Positions 19,498-26,896 of a stretch of 45,324 nucleotides of DNA are shown here, piece after piece. The notes beneath the pieces were generated by a model. That model saw nothing but the letters and a program-made list of their open reading frames with translations. It did not search any database and was not told the DNA's origin. Position 1 is the first letter of the stretch. The number at the start of each line of letters is the position of its first letter. A program made the position numbers and the translations under genes. Source of the DNA: Rhodothermales bacterium (GTDB lineage: Bacteria > Bacteroidota > Rhodothermia > Rhodothermales > BA12); contig JACSSA010000159.1 of NCBI GenBank assembly GCA_014879465.1, positions 1-45,324 of the forward strand, written 5' to 3'.

Positions 19498-21437
19498 GAC
19501 GGATTGGACGACAGAAATCGTCGGCCCGCGTCGGTGAGGGCATAGCGGGCGGAAAACGCGTCCACGACCGTCACCCACCCGGCCTCCACCCATCCCGGCA
19601 GCAACGGCGTGGCCTCGGGCGGCACACGTCCGGTGTCGGCGAGGCGTTGCAGCAGCGCCCGCTCGTCCGGGTGCGCCGTGCGGCGGCAGATATCGCACGT
19701 TCCACACGCCGACACGACTTCGCCAAAGTACGCGGCGATGAGCACCCGCCTGCACGCTTGGGCGCTCGTGTAGGCCAGCAGCGCATCGAGGCCTCCTTCG
19801 GCGGCATCGCGAGAGGCGCGCACCAGCGCATCGTCCAACGGAAGATGCTTCGAGCGTTCCACGAGCGCCTCAAACACGATCCGTCCGTCGAGGTCGTGCC
19901 ACGCCAAAAGCCCGCGTTCCGCCAGAAAATCCAGGCCGCGCCGGAGACGTGCCTCGTCCACCCGGAGCGCCTTCGCCAGCGGCGCCAGCGACACGACGAT
20001 GGGCGCGCGAAACGCCTCGGCGGGAACGTGCCGGGCCAGATCGAGCACAAACGATTGCAGCGACGGCGACTGCCCCTCGGCGTACGTTCGGAGCGCGGGC
20101 GGCGAGGCCACGATGTGCAGCCGCGCCGTGCCCGCCTTCGTCGGGAGCATCCGCACGATACCGCTCTGTTCGAGCAGCCGAAACGTCGGCTCAAGCAGCG
20201 CCGCGTCCACGCCCGCGAGTTTGGCCAGCAGCGCCGCATCGAGCGACACCGGCGTCTCGGGCTGGCTTCCGACCGCCACCTGCGCCAGATTCAGCGCCGC
20301 ATCGAACACCTCGCGGGCCTGCTTCGCCGTCGGGTGCGAGCGGTCGATGAGCGCCCGCTGCGTGTCGGCATCGCCGTCGTCGGCCAGCAACAACGCCCGC
20401 GCCGGAAGGCCGTCGCGCCCGGCCCGTCCGGCTTCTTGGTAGTAGGCTTCGAGGCTCGCGGGAAGATGGGCATGCACCACGAGCCGCACGTCCGGCTTGT
20501 CGATGCCCATACCGAAGGCGTTGGTGGCCACCATCACCCGCGCCCGCCCGGCGAGCCAGTCGACCTGCGCCGCCGTCCGTGCCTCCGGAGGCATCCCGCC
20601 GTGGTACACCGCCGCCGTGTGCCCCGAGCGCCGAAGCCGCTCGCCCGTCTCCTCCGCCTGTCGCCGCGTGGCCGTGTACACAATCGCCGAGCCGTCGGGA
20701 GCCGACCGCAGCGCCGCATCAAGTTCCCGGTGGCGAGCCGCCGAGACCTGCACGTCGTACGTCAGATTCGGTCGGTCGAAGCCCTGCACAAACGTGTTCG
20801 GCCGGCGAAGCCCCAGCAGTTCAACCAAATCGCGCCGGACAGCAGGCGTGGCGCTGGCCGTCACGGCCACCATTGGTGCAGACGGCCAGATTGGGCGGAC
20901 ATCGCGGATGCGTCGGTAGGCCGGGCGGAAGTTCTTGCCCCACATCGACACGCAATGCGCCTCGTCTACGGCGATGCGTGCCACCGGAAGATGCGGCGCA
21001 TACCCCAGAAACAAATCGTTGTCGAGGCGCTCCGGCGACACATACAGCAGCCGGTACTGGCCGTAGCGGGCGTTCGTGAGCAGCTGATCGGCCTTGCGGC
21101 GCGGCACCGAGGCATCCAGAAAGGCCGCCGAGACGCCCTCTTTCACGAGCCGCGAAACCTGATCGCGGATCAGCGCCACCAGCGGCGACACCACGAGCGT
21201 CATCCCCGTCGGGTCCATCGCCGCAGGAACTTGGTAGAGCAGGCTTTTGCCGCCGCCGGTGGGCAAAATGGCCAGCACATCGTGCCCGGCCAGCACCGCC
21301 CGCAACGGCTCGACCTGTGCCGGGCGGAAGTCGTCGTAGCCCCACACCCGCTGCAGCGTGGCACGGGCCGCTTCGAGCGATTCAAAAGCCTCATCAACAG
21401 ACACCGAAGGACAGGGGCAAATAGGTGCAGTAAACAT
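19494..21437 (-). CDS. recQ: RecQ-type ATP-dependent DNA helicase
   Basis: This 647-residue superfamily II helicase should unwind recombination and fork intermediates. LAILPTGGGKSLLYQVPA is Walker A, RIAVDEAHC the DEAH box, VTASATP motif III, ATNAFGMGIDKPDVRLVVH motif V and YYQEAGRAGRDG motif VI. The zinc-binding RQC part is seen in CRRVLIAAYF and ACGTCDIC, followed by a winged-helix-like tail. No HRDC domain is evident. The aromatic-rich loop reads SMWGKNFRP where RecQ usually has SQWGHDFRP. The start is uncertain: ATG 21437 lies 3 nt from a palindrome, and an in-frame GTG ten or so codons inside (SVDEAFESL) is possible. The stop lies in a palindromic repeat. Confidence 0.92.
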   Translation of the reverse strand: MFTAPICPCPSVSVDEAFESLEAARATLQRVWGYDDFRPAQVEPLRAVLAGHDVLAILPTGGGKSLLYQVPAAMDPTGMTLVVSPLVALIRDQVSRLVKEGVSAAFLDASVPRRKADQLLTNARYGQYRLLYVSPERLDNDLFLGYAPHLPVARIAVDEAHCVSMWGKNFRPAYRRIRDVRPIWPSAPMVAVTASATPAVRRDLVELLGLRRPNTFVQGFDRPNLTYDVQVSAARHRELDAALRSAPDGSAIVYTATRRQAEETGERLRRSGHTAAVYHGGMPPEARTAAQVDWLAGRARVMVATNAFGMGIDKPDVRLVVHAHLPASLEAYYQEAGRAGRDGLPARALLLADDGDADTQRALIDRSHPTAKQAREVFDAALNLAQVAVGSQPETPVSLDAALLAKLAGVDAALLEPTFRLLEQSGIVRMLPTKAGTARLHIVASPPALRTYAEGQSPSLQSFVLDLARHVPAEAFRAPIVVSLAPLAKALRVDEARLRRGLDFLAERGLLAWHDLDGRIVFEALVERSKHLPLDDALVRASRDAAEGGLDALLAYTSAQACRRVLIAAYFGEVVSACGTCDICRRTAHPDERALLQRLADTGRVPPEATPLLPGWVEAGWVTVVDAFSARYALTDAGRRFLSSNPS

Positions 21438-21440
21438 CCG

Positions 21441-21457
21441 CGTCGTATCATACGACG
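21441..21457. promoter_or_regulatory. Candidate operator palindrome between recQ and lipoprotein genes
   Basis: CGTCGTAT-C-ATACGACG is a perfect 8+1+8 inverted repeat in the 62-bp divergent gap. It contains TATCAT, which could be part of a -10. Position and symmetry fit a dimeric repressor site acting on recQ, on the divergent lipoproteins, or both. No known box (including enteric or Gram-positive LexA) matches it. Confidence 0.5.
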
Positions 21458-21499
21458 TTCGCCCCCCAACGTCACTACCGTCTTACTCTCTCTACGAAT

Positions 21500-22129
21500 A
21501 TGCGTCCTCGCCTACTTCTCGTCCCGATGTTCCTCGTGTTCGCCGCCCTTGCTTGGGCCGGTTGCGACGCCATCGCCAGCAAACTGGGCATCGACAAGGT
21601 TGCCGTGCCGCTGGGGTCGGCGGGCCAGAACCTCGCCGTCAACACGGCCACGGCGGCAGCTCAAACGGCTTCGCTCAGTCGCCCCGGAGGCGATCTGCCC
21701 GACGTGTTCGACGTAGCGTCGATCCTTCTCGAATCCTCCCAGATCACGTTCACGCCGACAGCAGCCACCAAAACGGCACAGTCGGGCACGGTACGCGTCG
21801 CCGTGGTGGTCAGCGGATACCCTGCTATCTTGGGCGACATCACCATCGTCAACGACATCGTCACGCAGGTGTCGCCTGCGCCGATGCCCGTAGGTGCGGT
21901 GGACATGACGAAGTTCAACGCCATGGTGGCCGCCACGCCCCAGGCGCAGCGCCCGGTGCTCGCCAGCGACTACGCCACCGCCTCCGGCCCGGCGATTCGC
22001 ACCAAGGTTGGCACTGCCCTTCGCAGCACGTCGTTTTCGGTGACCGTGCTGGTGCAAGGCGTCGCCGGTGGGGGCACGATTGCGGGCACGCTCACGATCA
22101 ACCAAGGCACGTTCAACCTCGACTTCTGA
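21500..22129 (+). CDS. Lipoprotein of unknown family, twin A
   Basis: A 209-residue protein with a lipoprotein signal (MRPRLLLVPMFLVFAALAWAGC; lipobox AWAGC). The mature part is rich in beta-forming, Thr/Val-rich stretches. Landmarks shared with the next gene are KVAVPLGSAGQN, RPGGDLPDVFDV, PMPVGAVDMTKFNAM and KVGTALRSTSF. No named family is recognised. It is predicted to be periplasmic or surface-exposed and membrane-anchored, and lies 10 nt before its paralogue, downstream of a divergent palindrome. Confidence 0.8.
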   Translation: MRPRLLLVPMFLVFAALAWAGCDAIASKLGIDKVAVPLGSAGQNLAVNTATAAAQTASLSRPGGDLPDVFDVASILLESSQITFTPTAATKTAQSGTVRVAVVVSGYPAILGDITIVNDIVTQVSPAPMPVGAVDMTKFNAMVAATPQAQRPVLASDYATASGPAIRTKVGTALRSTSFSVTVLVQGVAGGGTIAGTLTINQGTFNLDF

Positions 22130-22139
22130 CCGTACGTTG

Positions 22140-22742
22140 ATGCGCCGTATCCGCCCTGCCCTCGTCCTTACGTTCGTTGCGGTATTTTCGTGGGCAGGGT
22201 GTGATATTGCCGACAAGCTGAGCCGGGTAGAGATCCCGCTTGGCACCACCGCGCAAAACGTCCCGGTCATTAGCGGCATCACCATCGCAGGAGAAACGAC
22301 GTTCGACCGTCCCGGTGGCAACCTGCCGGATGTGTTCGACGTCTCGACTATGACCATCGACCCAGCCGACCTCACCTTCCAGGCCGGTTCGAGCGGGATT
22401 TCGCAAAACGGAACCATCGAAGCCGCTTTTATCGTCGGGGGATATGTGGCAGGAATGACGACGGCGACCGTTCAGGGCGGCCAGATCACCGCGGTATCGC
22501 CCACCACGATGCCGGTGGGAACGTTTGATGCGACGAAGTTCCAGGCGATGTACGCCGAGGCCCAACCCAGTCAGCCGTCGCTGGCATCGGACTGGAACAC
22601 CATTACGCCTGCGCAGGCGCAAAAGAAGATCGGCACAGCGATGCGCAGCAGCACGTTCGCGTTCGCGATGATCGCCCGCACGACCGGCCAAATGCAAGGC
22701 TCGATGTCGCTGTCTAAAGTGACCGTCGGCCTTTCGTTCTGA
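22140..22742 (+). CDS. Lipoprotein of unknown family, twin B
   Basis: ATG 22140 opens MRRIRPALVLTFVAVFSWAGC, a lipoprotein signal with lipobox SWAGC. The 200-residue product is a clear paralogue of the gene before it: RVEIPLGTTAQN, RPGGNLPDVFDV, TMPVGTFDATKFQAM and KIGTAMRSSTF align in the same order with similar spacing. Identity is moderate outside these blocks, so the duplication is old. It ends in hydrophobic LSKVTVGLSF. Co-transcribed with twin A and perhaps the glycosyltransferase 22 nt on. Function is unknown. Confidence 0.8.
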   Translation: MRRIRPALVLTFVAVFSWAGCDIADKLSRVEIPLGTTAQNVPVISGITIAGETTFDRPGGNLPDVFDVSTMTIDPADLTFQAGSSGISQNGTIEAAFIVGGYVAGMTTATVQGGQITAVSPTTMPVGTFDATKFQAMYAEAQPSQPSLASDWNTITPAQAQKKIGTAMRSSTFAFAMIARTTGQMQGSMSLSKVTVGLSF

Positions 22743-22764
22743 ATCCCGCCCGGCCCACGCCACG

Positions 22765-23802
22765 ATGCCCCGAATCTCCGTTGTTGTCGTCTCGTGGAAC
22801 GGGAAACCGCTGCTCGAGCGGTTCCTGCCGGGCGTCGTCGCCGACAGCCCCGAAGCCGAGATCGTGGTCGTGGACAACGGCTCGACCGACGGTTCGGTCG
22901 CGTGGCTGCGAGCGCATCTCCCCGACGTAAAGGTTGTCGCCTTGACCGAAAACCGAGGCTTCTGCGGCGGAAACAACGCCGGGTTTCGCGAAGCCTCGGG
23001 CGCGTACGTCGTGTTTCTCAACAACGACGTCGAGACGACCCCCGGCTGGCTCGATCCGCTTGCCGCGTGGCTTGACGACCATCCGCGCTGCGCCGCCGTG
23101 CAGCCCAAGCTGCTCCAACTCGACGACCGCCGCCGGTTCGAGTACGCCGGTGCGGCGGGCGGTTTTCTGGATCGCTACGGCTTCCCGTTCACCCGAGGCC
23201 GGCTCTTCTTCACGATGGAAGAGGATCGCGGCCAGTACGACGTGCCCCGGAACGTTTTCTGGGCTTCCGGCGCGGCGTTGATGCTGCGGCGGGGCGCGAT
23301 GGAGCCGGACGAGCCGGTGTTCGACGAGCGCTACTTCATGCACATGGAAGAAATCGACTTGTGCTGGAGGCTGCATCGGCGCGGCTGGACGGTGGCGTGC
23401 GAACCGGCGAGCACTGTCTACCATCTCGGTGGTGCGAGCCTGCCCAAAGGCGACCGCAAGACCTTTCTCAACTACCGCAACAACCTGCTGATGCTCTACC
23501 GCCACCTCAGTCCGGGGGCGTGGCGGCGGCTGTTTCCCCGGCGGTTGGCGCTGGACGCGGCAGCGGCGGCGCGGGCGTTGGCGTCCGGAAACGTCGGCGA
23601 GGCGCGAGCCATCGGGCGTGCGTACGCCGAGGCGCACCGGATGAAACGGACGTTCGACGCCGACCGTCCCGACCGCGAGGACTCGTCGGTGTTTCCACCG
23701 TACCGGCACTCCGTCGTGGTCGACTATTTCGCCCGTGGTCGAAAGACCTTCGCCTCGTTGCCTCCCGACGCCTTCCCCCCCGGCTTTCGTTCGTCCGAAT
23801 AG
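22765..23802 (+). CDS. Family 2 glycosyltransferase
   Basis: A 345-residue cytosolic GT-A enzyme that transfers sugar from a nucleotide donor, similar in layout to rhamnosyltransferase/WbbL-type proteins of cell-surface glycan synthesis. ISVVVVSWNG opens the Rossmann-like fold, VVDNGSTDGS is the nucleotide-binding motif, VFLNNDVETTPGWL gives the DxD-like metal site, and FMHMEEIDLCWRLHRRGW contains the putative catalytic ED. No transmembrane segments. The acceptor is not visible. It follows the twin lipoproteins and converges with the EamA gene, with stop codons 3 nt apart and no terminator. Confidence 0.92.
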   Translation: MPRISVVVVSWNGKPLLERFLPGVVADSPEAEIVVVDNGSTDGSVAWLRAHLPDVKVVALTENRGFCGGNNAGFREASGAYVVFLNNDVETTPGWLDPLAAWLDDHPRCAAVQPKLLQLDDRRRFEYAGAAGGFLDRYGFPFTRGRLFFTMEEDRGQYDVPRNVFWASGAALMLRRGAMEPDEPVFDERYFMHMEEIDLCWRLHRRGWTVACEPASTVYHLGGASLPKGDRKTFLNYRNNLLMLYRHLSPGAWRRLFPRRLALDAAAAARALASGNVGEARAIGRAYAEAHRMKRTFDADRPDREDSSVFPPYRHSVVVDYFARGRKTFASLPPDAFPPGFRSSE

Positions 23803-23805
23803 CCG

Positions 23806-24699
23806 CTACGTCCGTCGCTGAGCGGTCATGGCCAGGCCGATGCCGACGAGCGTGAGCGCCATCCCGGCGAGGCCTAGCGCGGGCGGCGCTTCCTTCCACA
23901 ACAGGTACGCGATCAGGCTCGCCCCGATAGGTTCGAGCAGGCTAAGCAGCCCCAGCATCAGCGGCGAGACGAATCGCACGGCATAGTTGACGGCCCCATG
24001 ACCGGCGATCTGCGGCCCGACGGCCATTGCCAAGCACACCGCGTACGTTTCGGCGGAGAGGCCCACGAGCGGCGCTCCGCGCAGCACGGCGTACGCGCCG
24101 CTGAAGAGCGCGACGCATGCGAACAGCGGCAGCACATACGCGCCCCACGATAGCCGCTGCCGAAGCCGCTGCCCGATGAGCAGGTACGCGGCAATGGTCA
24201 CCGCCGCCCCAAGCGCAAGCGCATTGCCCAGCAGCGGATGCGCTCCCGGTACCGCGCCGCGTCCGTCGGCCCAGCCCAAAAGCGCCGCACCGCCCACACC
24301 GAACAGAAGTGCTGCAAGAAGCAGCCGACCTGGTGGCTGTCCACGCAGCATGGCGTAGGCCCCCAGCCACAGCGGTGTTGTGGTGACAAGCACCGTGGAC
24401 GACGCCACGCTCGTGTGGCGCAGACTCTCGAACCAGAGCACAAAATGCAGCGCCAGCAACGCCCCGGCCCCCACCAGCGCCATCCAGCCGCGCGCGCTCA
24501 GGCGCGTCCGTTCGCGCACAAACGGGCCGAAGCACACGGGCGCAAGCAGTACCACCGCCATCGCTGAGCGCATCGTGACGAGCGACACCGACGGCGCGGC
24601 GTCGCCTGCGAGGCGCACCAGAATGGAACTCGACGCGTACGCGAACACGCTCACCGCCAGCGCAGCTACGACCGAAGACGGAATGCGCGTTGTTTCCAT
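23806..24699 (-). CDS. EamA-family (DMT) transporter
   Basis: A 297-residue integral membrane protein with about ten hydrophobic helices arranged as two EamA repeats: the first from VVAALAVSVFAYASSSILVRLAG, the second from LLGNALALGAAVTIAAYLLIG. SLLEPIGASLIAYLLWKEAPP in the second half is the classic EamA end motif. Such proteins export amino acids, metabolites or other small molecules; specificity is not predictable. It is last in a minus-strand run with the DUF4293 gene (10-nt gap) and the protease gene. Confidence 0.9.
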   Translation of the reverse strand: METTRIPSSVVAALAVSVFAYASSSILVRLAGDAAPSVSLVTMRSAMAVVLLAPVCFGPFVRERTRLSARGWMALVGAGALLALHFVLWFESLRHTSVASSTVLVTTTPLWLGAYAMLRGQPPGRLLLAALLFGVGGAALLGWADGRGAVPGAHPLLGNALALGAAVTIAAYLLIGQRLRQRLSWGAYVLPLFACVALFSGAYAVLRGAPLVGLSAETYAVCLAMAVGPQIAGHGAVNYAVRFVSPLMLGLLSLLEPIGASLIAYLLWKEAPPALGLAGMALTLVGIGLAMTAQRRT

Positions 24700-24709
24700 C
24701 GGTAGCCCC

Positions 24710-25120
24710 TTAGCGCAAGCGATCCATCGACTTCACCAGCGCGATGTCTCGGGCAATGGCCCGGCGAGCCAGCATCGCAAACACAAACGCCGCCACGGCC
24801 AGCGCGGTCGTGGTAAACACCTCCGTCTGCCCCGACTCAAAATCGCCGCCCACGGCAAACGCCACGCCGAAGAGCACGACCAGCGCGAGCGTCGCTAACG
24901 ACACGAACGCTACCGTACGAAGCTGTCGGGGGCGATCCCGGAACTGCGCAATTCCAATGCCGCTCGCCAACACAACGACCGCGGCCATCAGGTAGAAGGC
25001 GTTCGTAAACCACGGCCACATCGTCGCCGCAAGACCCGAAACAGGCGTTTGCAGCGAGAAGAGCGCGGCGGTGCACACGACAACGAGCAGCAGAAATGCG
25101 GTCTGAATGCGCTGAATCAT
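24710..25120 (-). CDS. DUF4293-family membrane protein
   Basis: The ATG at 25120 gives MIQRIQTAFLLLVVV, a start sequence that is nearly diagnostic of the DUF4293 family in Bacteroidota; the track's longer ORF is a shadow extension. The 136-residue protein has four hydrophobic helices: residues 8-24, FYLMAAVVVLASGIGIA, TVAFVSLATLALVVLFGVAF, and FTTTALAVAAFVFAMLA, then a basic tail. The function of the family is unknown. It lies 37 nt after the processing protease and 10 nt before the EamA gene, so the three are probably one transcript. Confidence 0.85.
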   Translation of the reverse strand: MIQRIQTAFLLLVVVCTAALFSLQTPVSGLAATMWPWFTNAFYLMAAVVVLASGIGIAQFRDRPRQLRTVAFVSLATLALVVLFGVAFAVGGDFESGQTEVFTTTALAVAAFVFAMLARRAIARDIALVKSMDRLR

Positions 25121-25157
25121 AAAGAGTCGAGCAAGGAAAAAGCGGGGAATAGCCCCT

Positions 25158-26783
25158 TCATCGGGCCATGGCTGTGGCTTCGGGCCAGTGCCGCATCGCC
25201 TCTTCGAGGGTACGATCGCGGACGTTGTAGAGGCGGAGCGAGGATTCGCGGTCGAACACACGACCGGCAATGCGCCCGCGCAGCAGCGCATCAAGTTCGA
25301 GACGCTCGAGGTCGAGACGGCTGCGCCAGGTGGCGGCAGACGTGCGGTCGTCGGCGAGGTTGGTGGACGTGTAGTCGAGGAAGGCGTTGTAGTCCTCCGG
25401 CGCAATTCGATAGGACGCGACGAAGGCCGATCCGTCACGGTAGCCGCTGCGCAGCGTAGTGGCACGGGAGTACACAAAACTGCGCACCCAGCGATCAATC
25501 AACCCTTGGCGTAGCACCACCGCCGTGGCCGTGCCGAGCGTGTCGGTCACCAGCACATCGGGGAGAATGCCGCCGCCGCCGATCACGATGCGCCCGGCGG
25601 GGGTACGGTACTTGAGGCTGTCGGGCACTTCCGAAAGCAATGCTTCAAGGCGTAGGTTGCGGTCCCGGCTCTGGCGGTCGCGCTTCGAAGCGTAATACTC
25701 TTCCGGCGTCTCGCCACGCGTGTAGGGCGTTTGGATGAGCCGTCCGGACGGAGTGAGAAACCGGGCGATGGTGACGCGGATGGCCGAACCGTCCACAAGT
25801 TCGCGCTGTTGCTGGACAAGTCCTTTGCCAAACGTGCGCCGCCCGACGAGCAAGGCGCGGTCTTGGTCTTGCATCGCCCCGGCTACAATTTCGCTCGCCG
25901 ACGCGCTGCTGCCGTCCACGAGCACAATCAAAGGCAGAGCTTCGAACTCGTTGCCGCGCTCGGTCTTGAAGACCTGAGTGGTTCGCCCTTGCTGCGTCAC
26001 CACCGTTTTGCCCGACGGCAGAAACAGGTCAGAGATGCGCACGGCTTGGTCAAGGTATCCGCCGCCGTTCCCGCGAAGATCGAGCACCGCGCGTTTCATA
26101 CCCATCGTCGAGAGCCGTGAGAGCGCGTCACGGACTTCGTCGGTGGTGGTGCGAGAGAATCGGACGAGGCGGACGTAGCCCGTCTCGTCGTCTATCAAAT
26201 ACGCCGCTTCCACCGAGTTGACGGGGATGCGCCCGCGGGTGATGCGCACCGTCCGCGGCGACGGCTCACCGTAGCGCTGCACCTGAAGCTCCAGCGACGA
26301 TCTCCCCGGCCCTCGTAGTGTCCGCACGATCAGGCTGTCGGGAAGGCCGAGCAGACTTTTGCCGTCGGCGCGAAGCAATCGGTCGCCGGGGAGCAGGCCT
26401 GCCGCCTCGCTCGGCCCTCCGGGCAACACCGACTGCACGGCAGCGGTGTCGGGCGTGCCCGTGAGGCGCTCAAACGCAATACCGATGCCCTCAAAGCCCG
26501 CGCTGAACTCGTCGCGAACGCGCCGCATTTCGGAGACGGTCAGGTAGGTAGAATGCGGATCAAGTTCCTTGAGCATCGTCTGGATGCCGTGTTCCACCAC
26601 CCGATCCACCGGCACATCGTCCACATAGCTCTGGTAGATGGTAGCGAAGGCGCTACGGATCAGGTCCAGCGGCGCATCGGCTACGCGGAAGCCCAGCGTG
26701 CCCACAGCAAGAAGCGCAAGCGCTCCCCCCGGCACAAGTAGGCGGCGTACGGAGAGCTGCGGGCGGGTGAAAAAACGAGGCAT
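25158..26783 (-). CDS. C-terminal processing peptidase (S41, PDZ)
   Basis: ATG 26783 (MPRFFTRPQLSVRRLL) is preferred to the track's start at 27167, which would add 128 residues of shadow frame over the divergent gene. The 541-residue product has an N-terminal membrane anchor, a PDZ domain (FEGIGIAFERL, GPSEAAGLLPGDRLL), and an S41 core. VDGSSASASEIVAGAMQDQ has the nucleophilic Ser and RRTFGKGLVQQQ the catalytic Lys of the Ser/Lys dyad. VLDLRGNGGGYLDQAV is also typical. It acts in the periplasm, trimming or degrading proteins from the C-terminus. The extra C-terminal helical region of about 150 residues is usual in Bacteroidota relatives. Confidence 0.93.
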   Translation of the reverse strand: MPRFFTRPQLSVRRLLVPGGALALLAVGTLGFRVADAPLDLIRSAFATIYQSYVDDVPVDRVVEHGIQTMLKELDPHSTYLTVSEMRRVRDEFSAGFEGIGIAFERLTGTPDTAAVQSVLPGGPSEAAGLLPGDRLLRADGKSLLGLPDSLIVRTLRGPGRSSLELQVQRYGEPSPRTVRITRGRIPVNSVEAAYLIDDETGYVRLVRFSRTTTDEVRDALSRLSTMGMKRAVLDLRGNGGGYLDQAVRISDLFLPSGKTVVTQQGRTTQVFKTERGNEFEALPLIVLVDGSSASASEIVAGAMQDQDRALLVGRRTFGKGLVQQQRELVDGSAIRVTIARFLTPSGRLIQTPYTRGETPEEYYASKRDRQSRDRNLRLEALLSEVPDSLKYRTPAGRIVIGGGGILPDVLVTDTLGTATAVVLRQGLIDRWVRSFVYSRATTLRSGYRDGSAFVASYRIAPEDYNAFLDYTSTNLADDRTSAATWRSRLDLERLELDALLRGRIAGRVFDRESSLRLYNVRDRTLEEAMRHWPEATAMAR

Positions 26784-26843
26784 AGGGCGAGCACGTTCGT
26801 CGGAAGGTACGCCAACGCCGCAAACCGACGTTGGATCGGCCAC

Positions 26844-26870
26844 TTGGAACGGGCAAGCGCAGGGTATATT
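26844..26870 (+). promoter_or_regulatory. Promoter candidate for the acylase operon
   Basis: TTGGAA (26844-26849) and TATATT (26865-26870) are separated by 15 nt, shorter than ideal, 26 nt before the GTG at 26897. The TATATT is the best -10-like hexamer in the divergent 113-bp gap. It argues against the track's start at 26831, which would lie upstream of it. Confidence 0.4.
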
Positions 26871-26896
26871 CCATCGATTCTCCAGTCCAGGCCTCA

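Noticed and set aside
19647-21716. 689-aa plus-strand ORF over recQ
   Set aside because: Arg/His-rich shadow of the recQ minus-strand frame.
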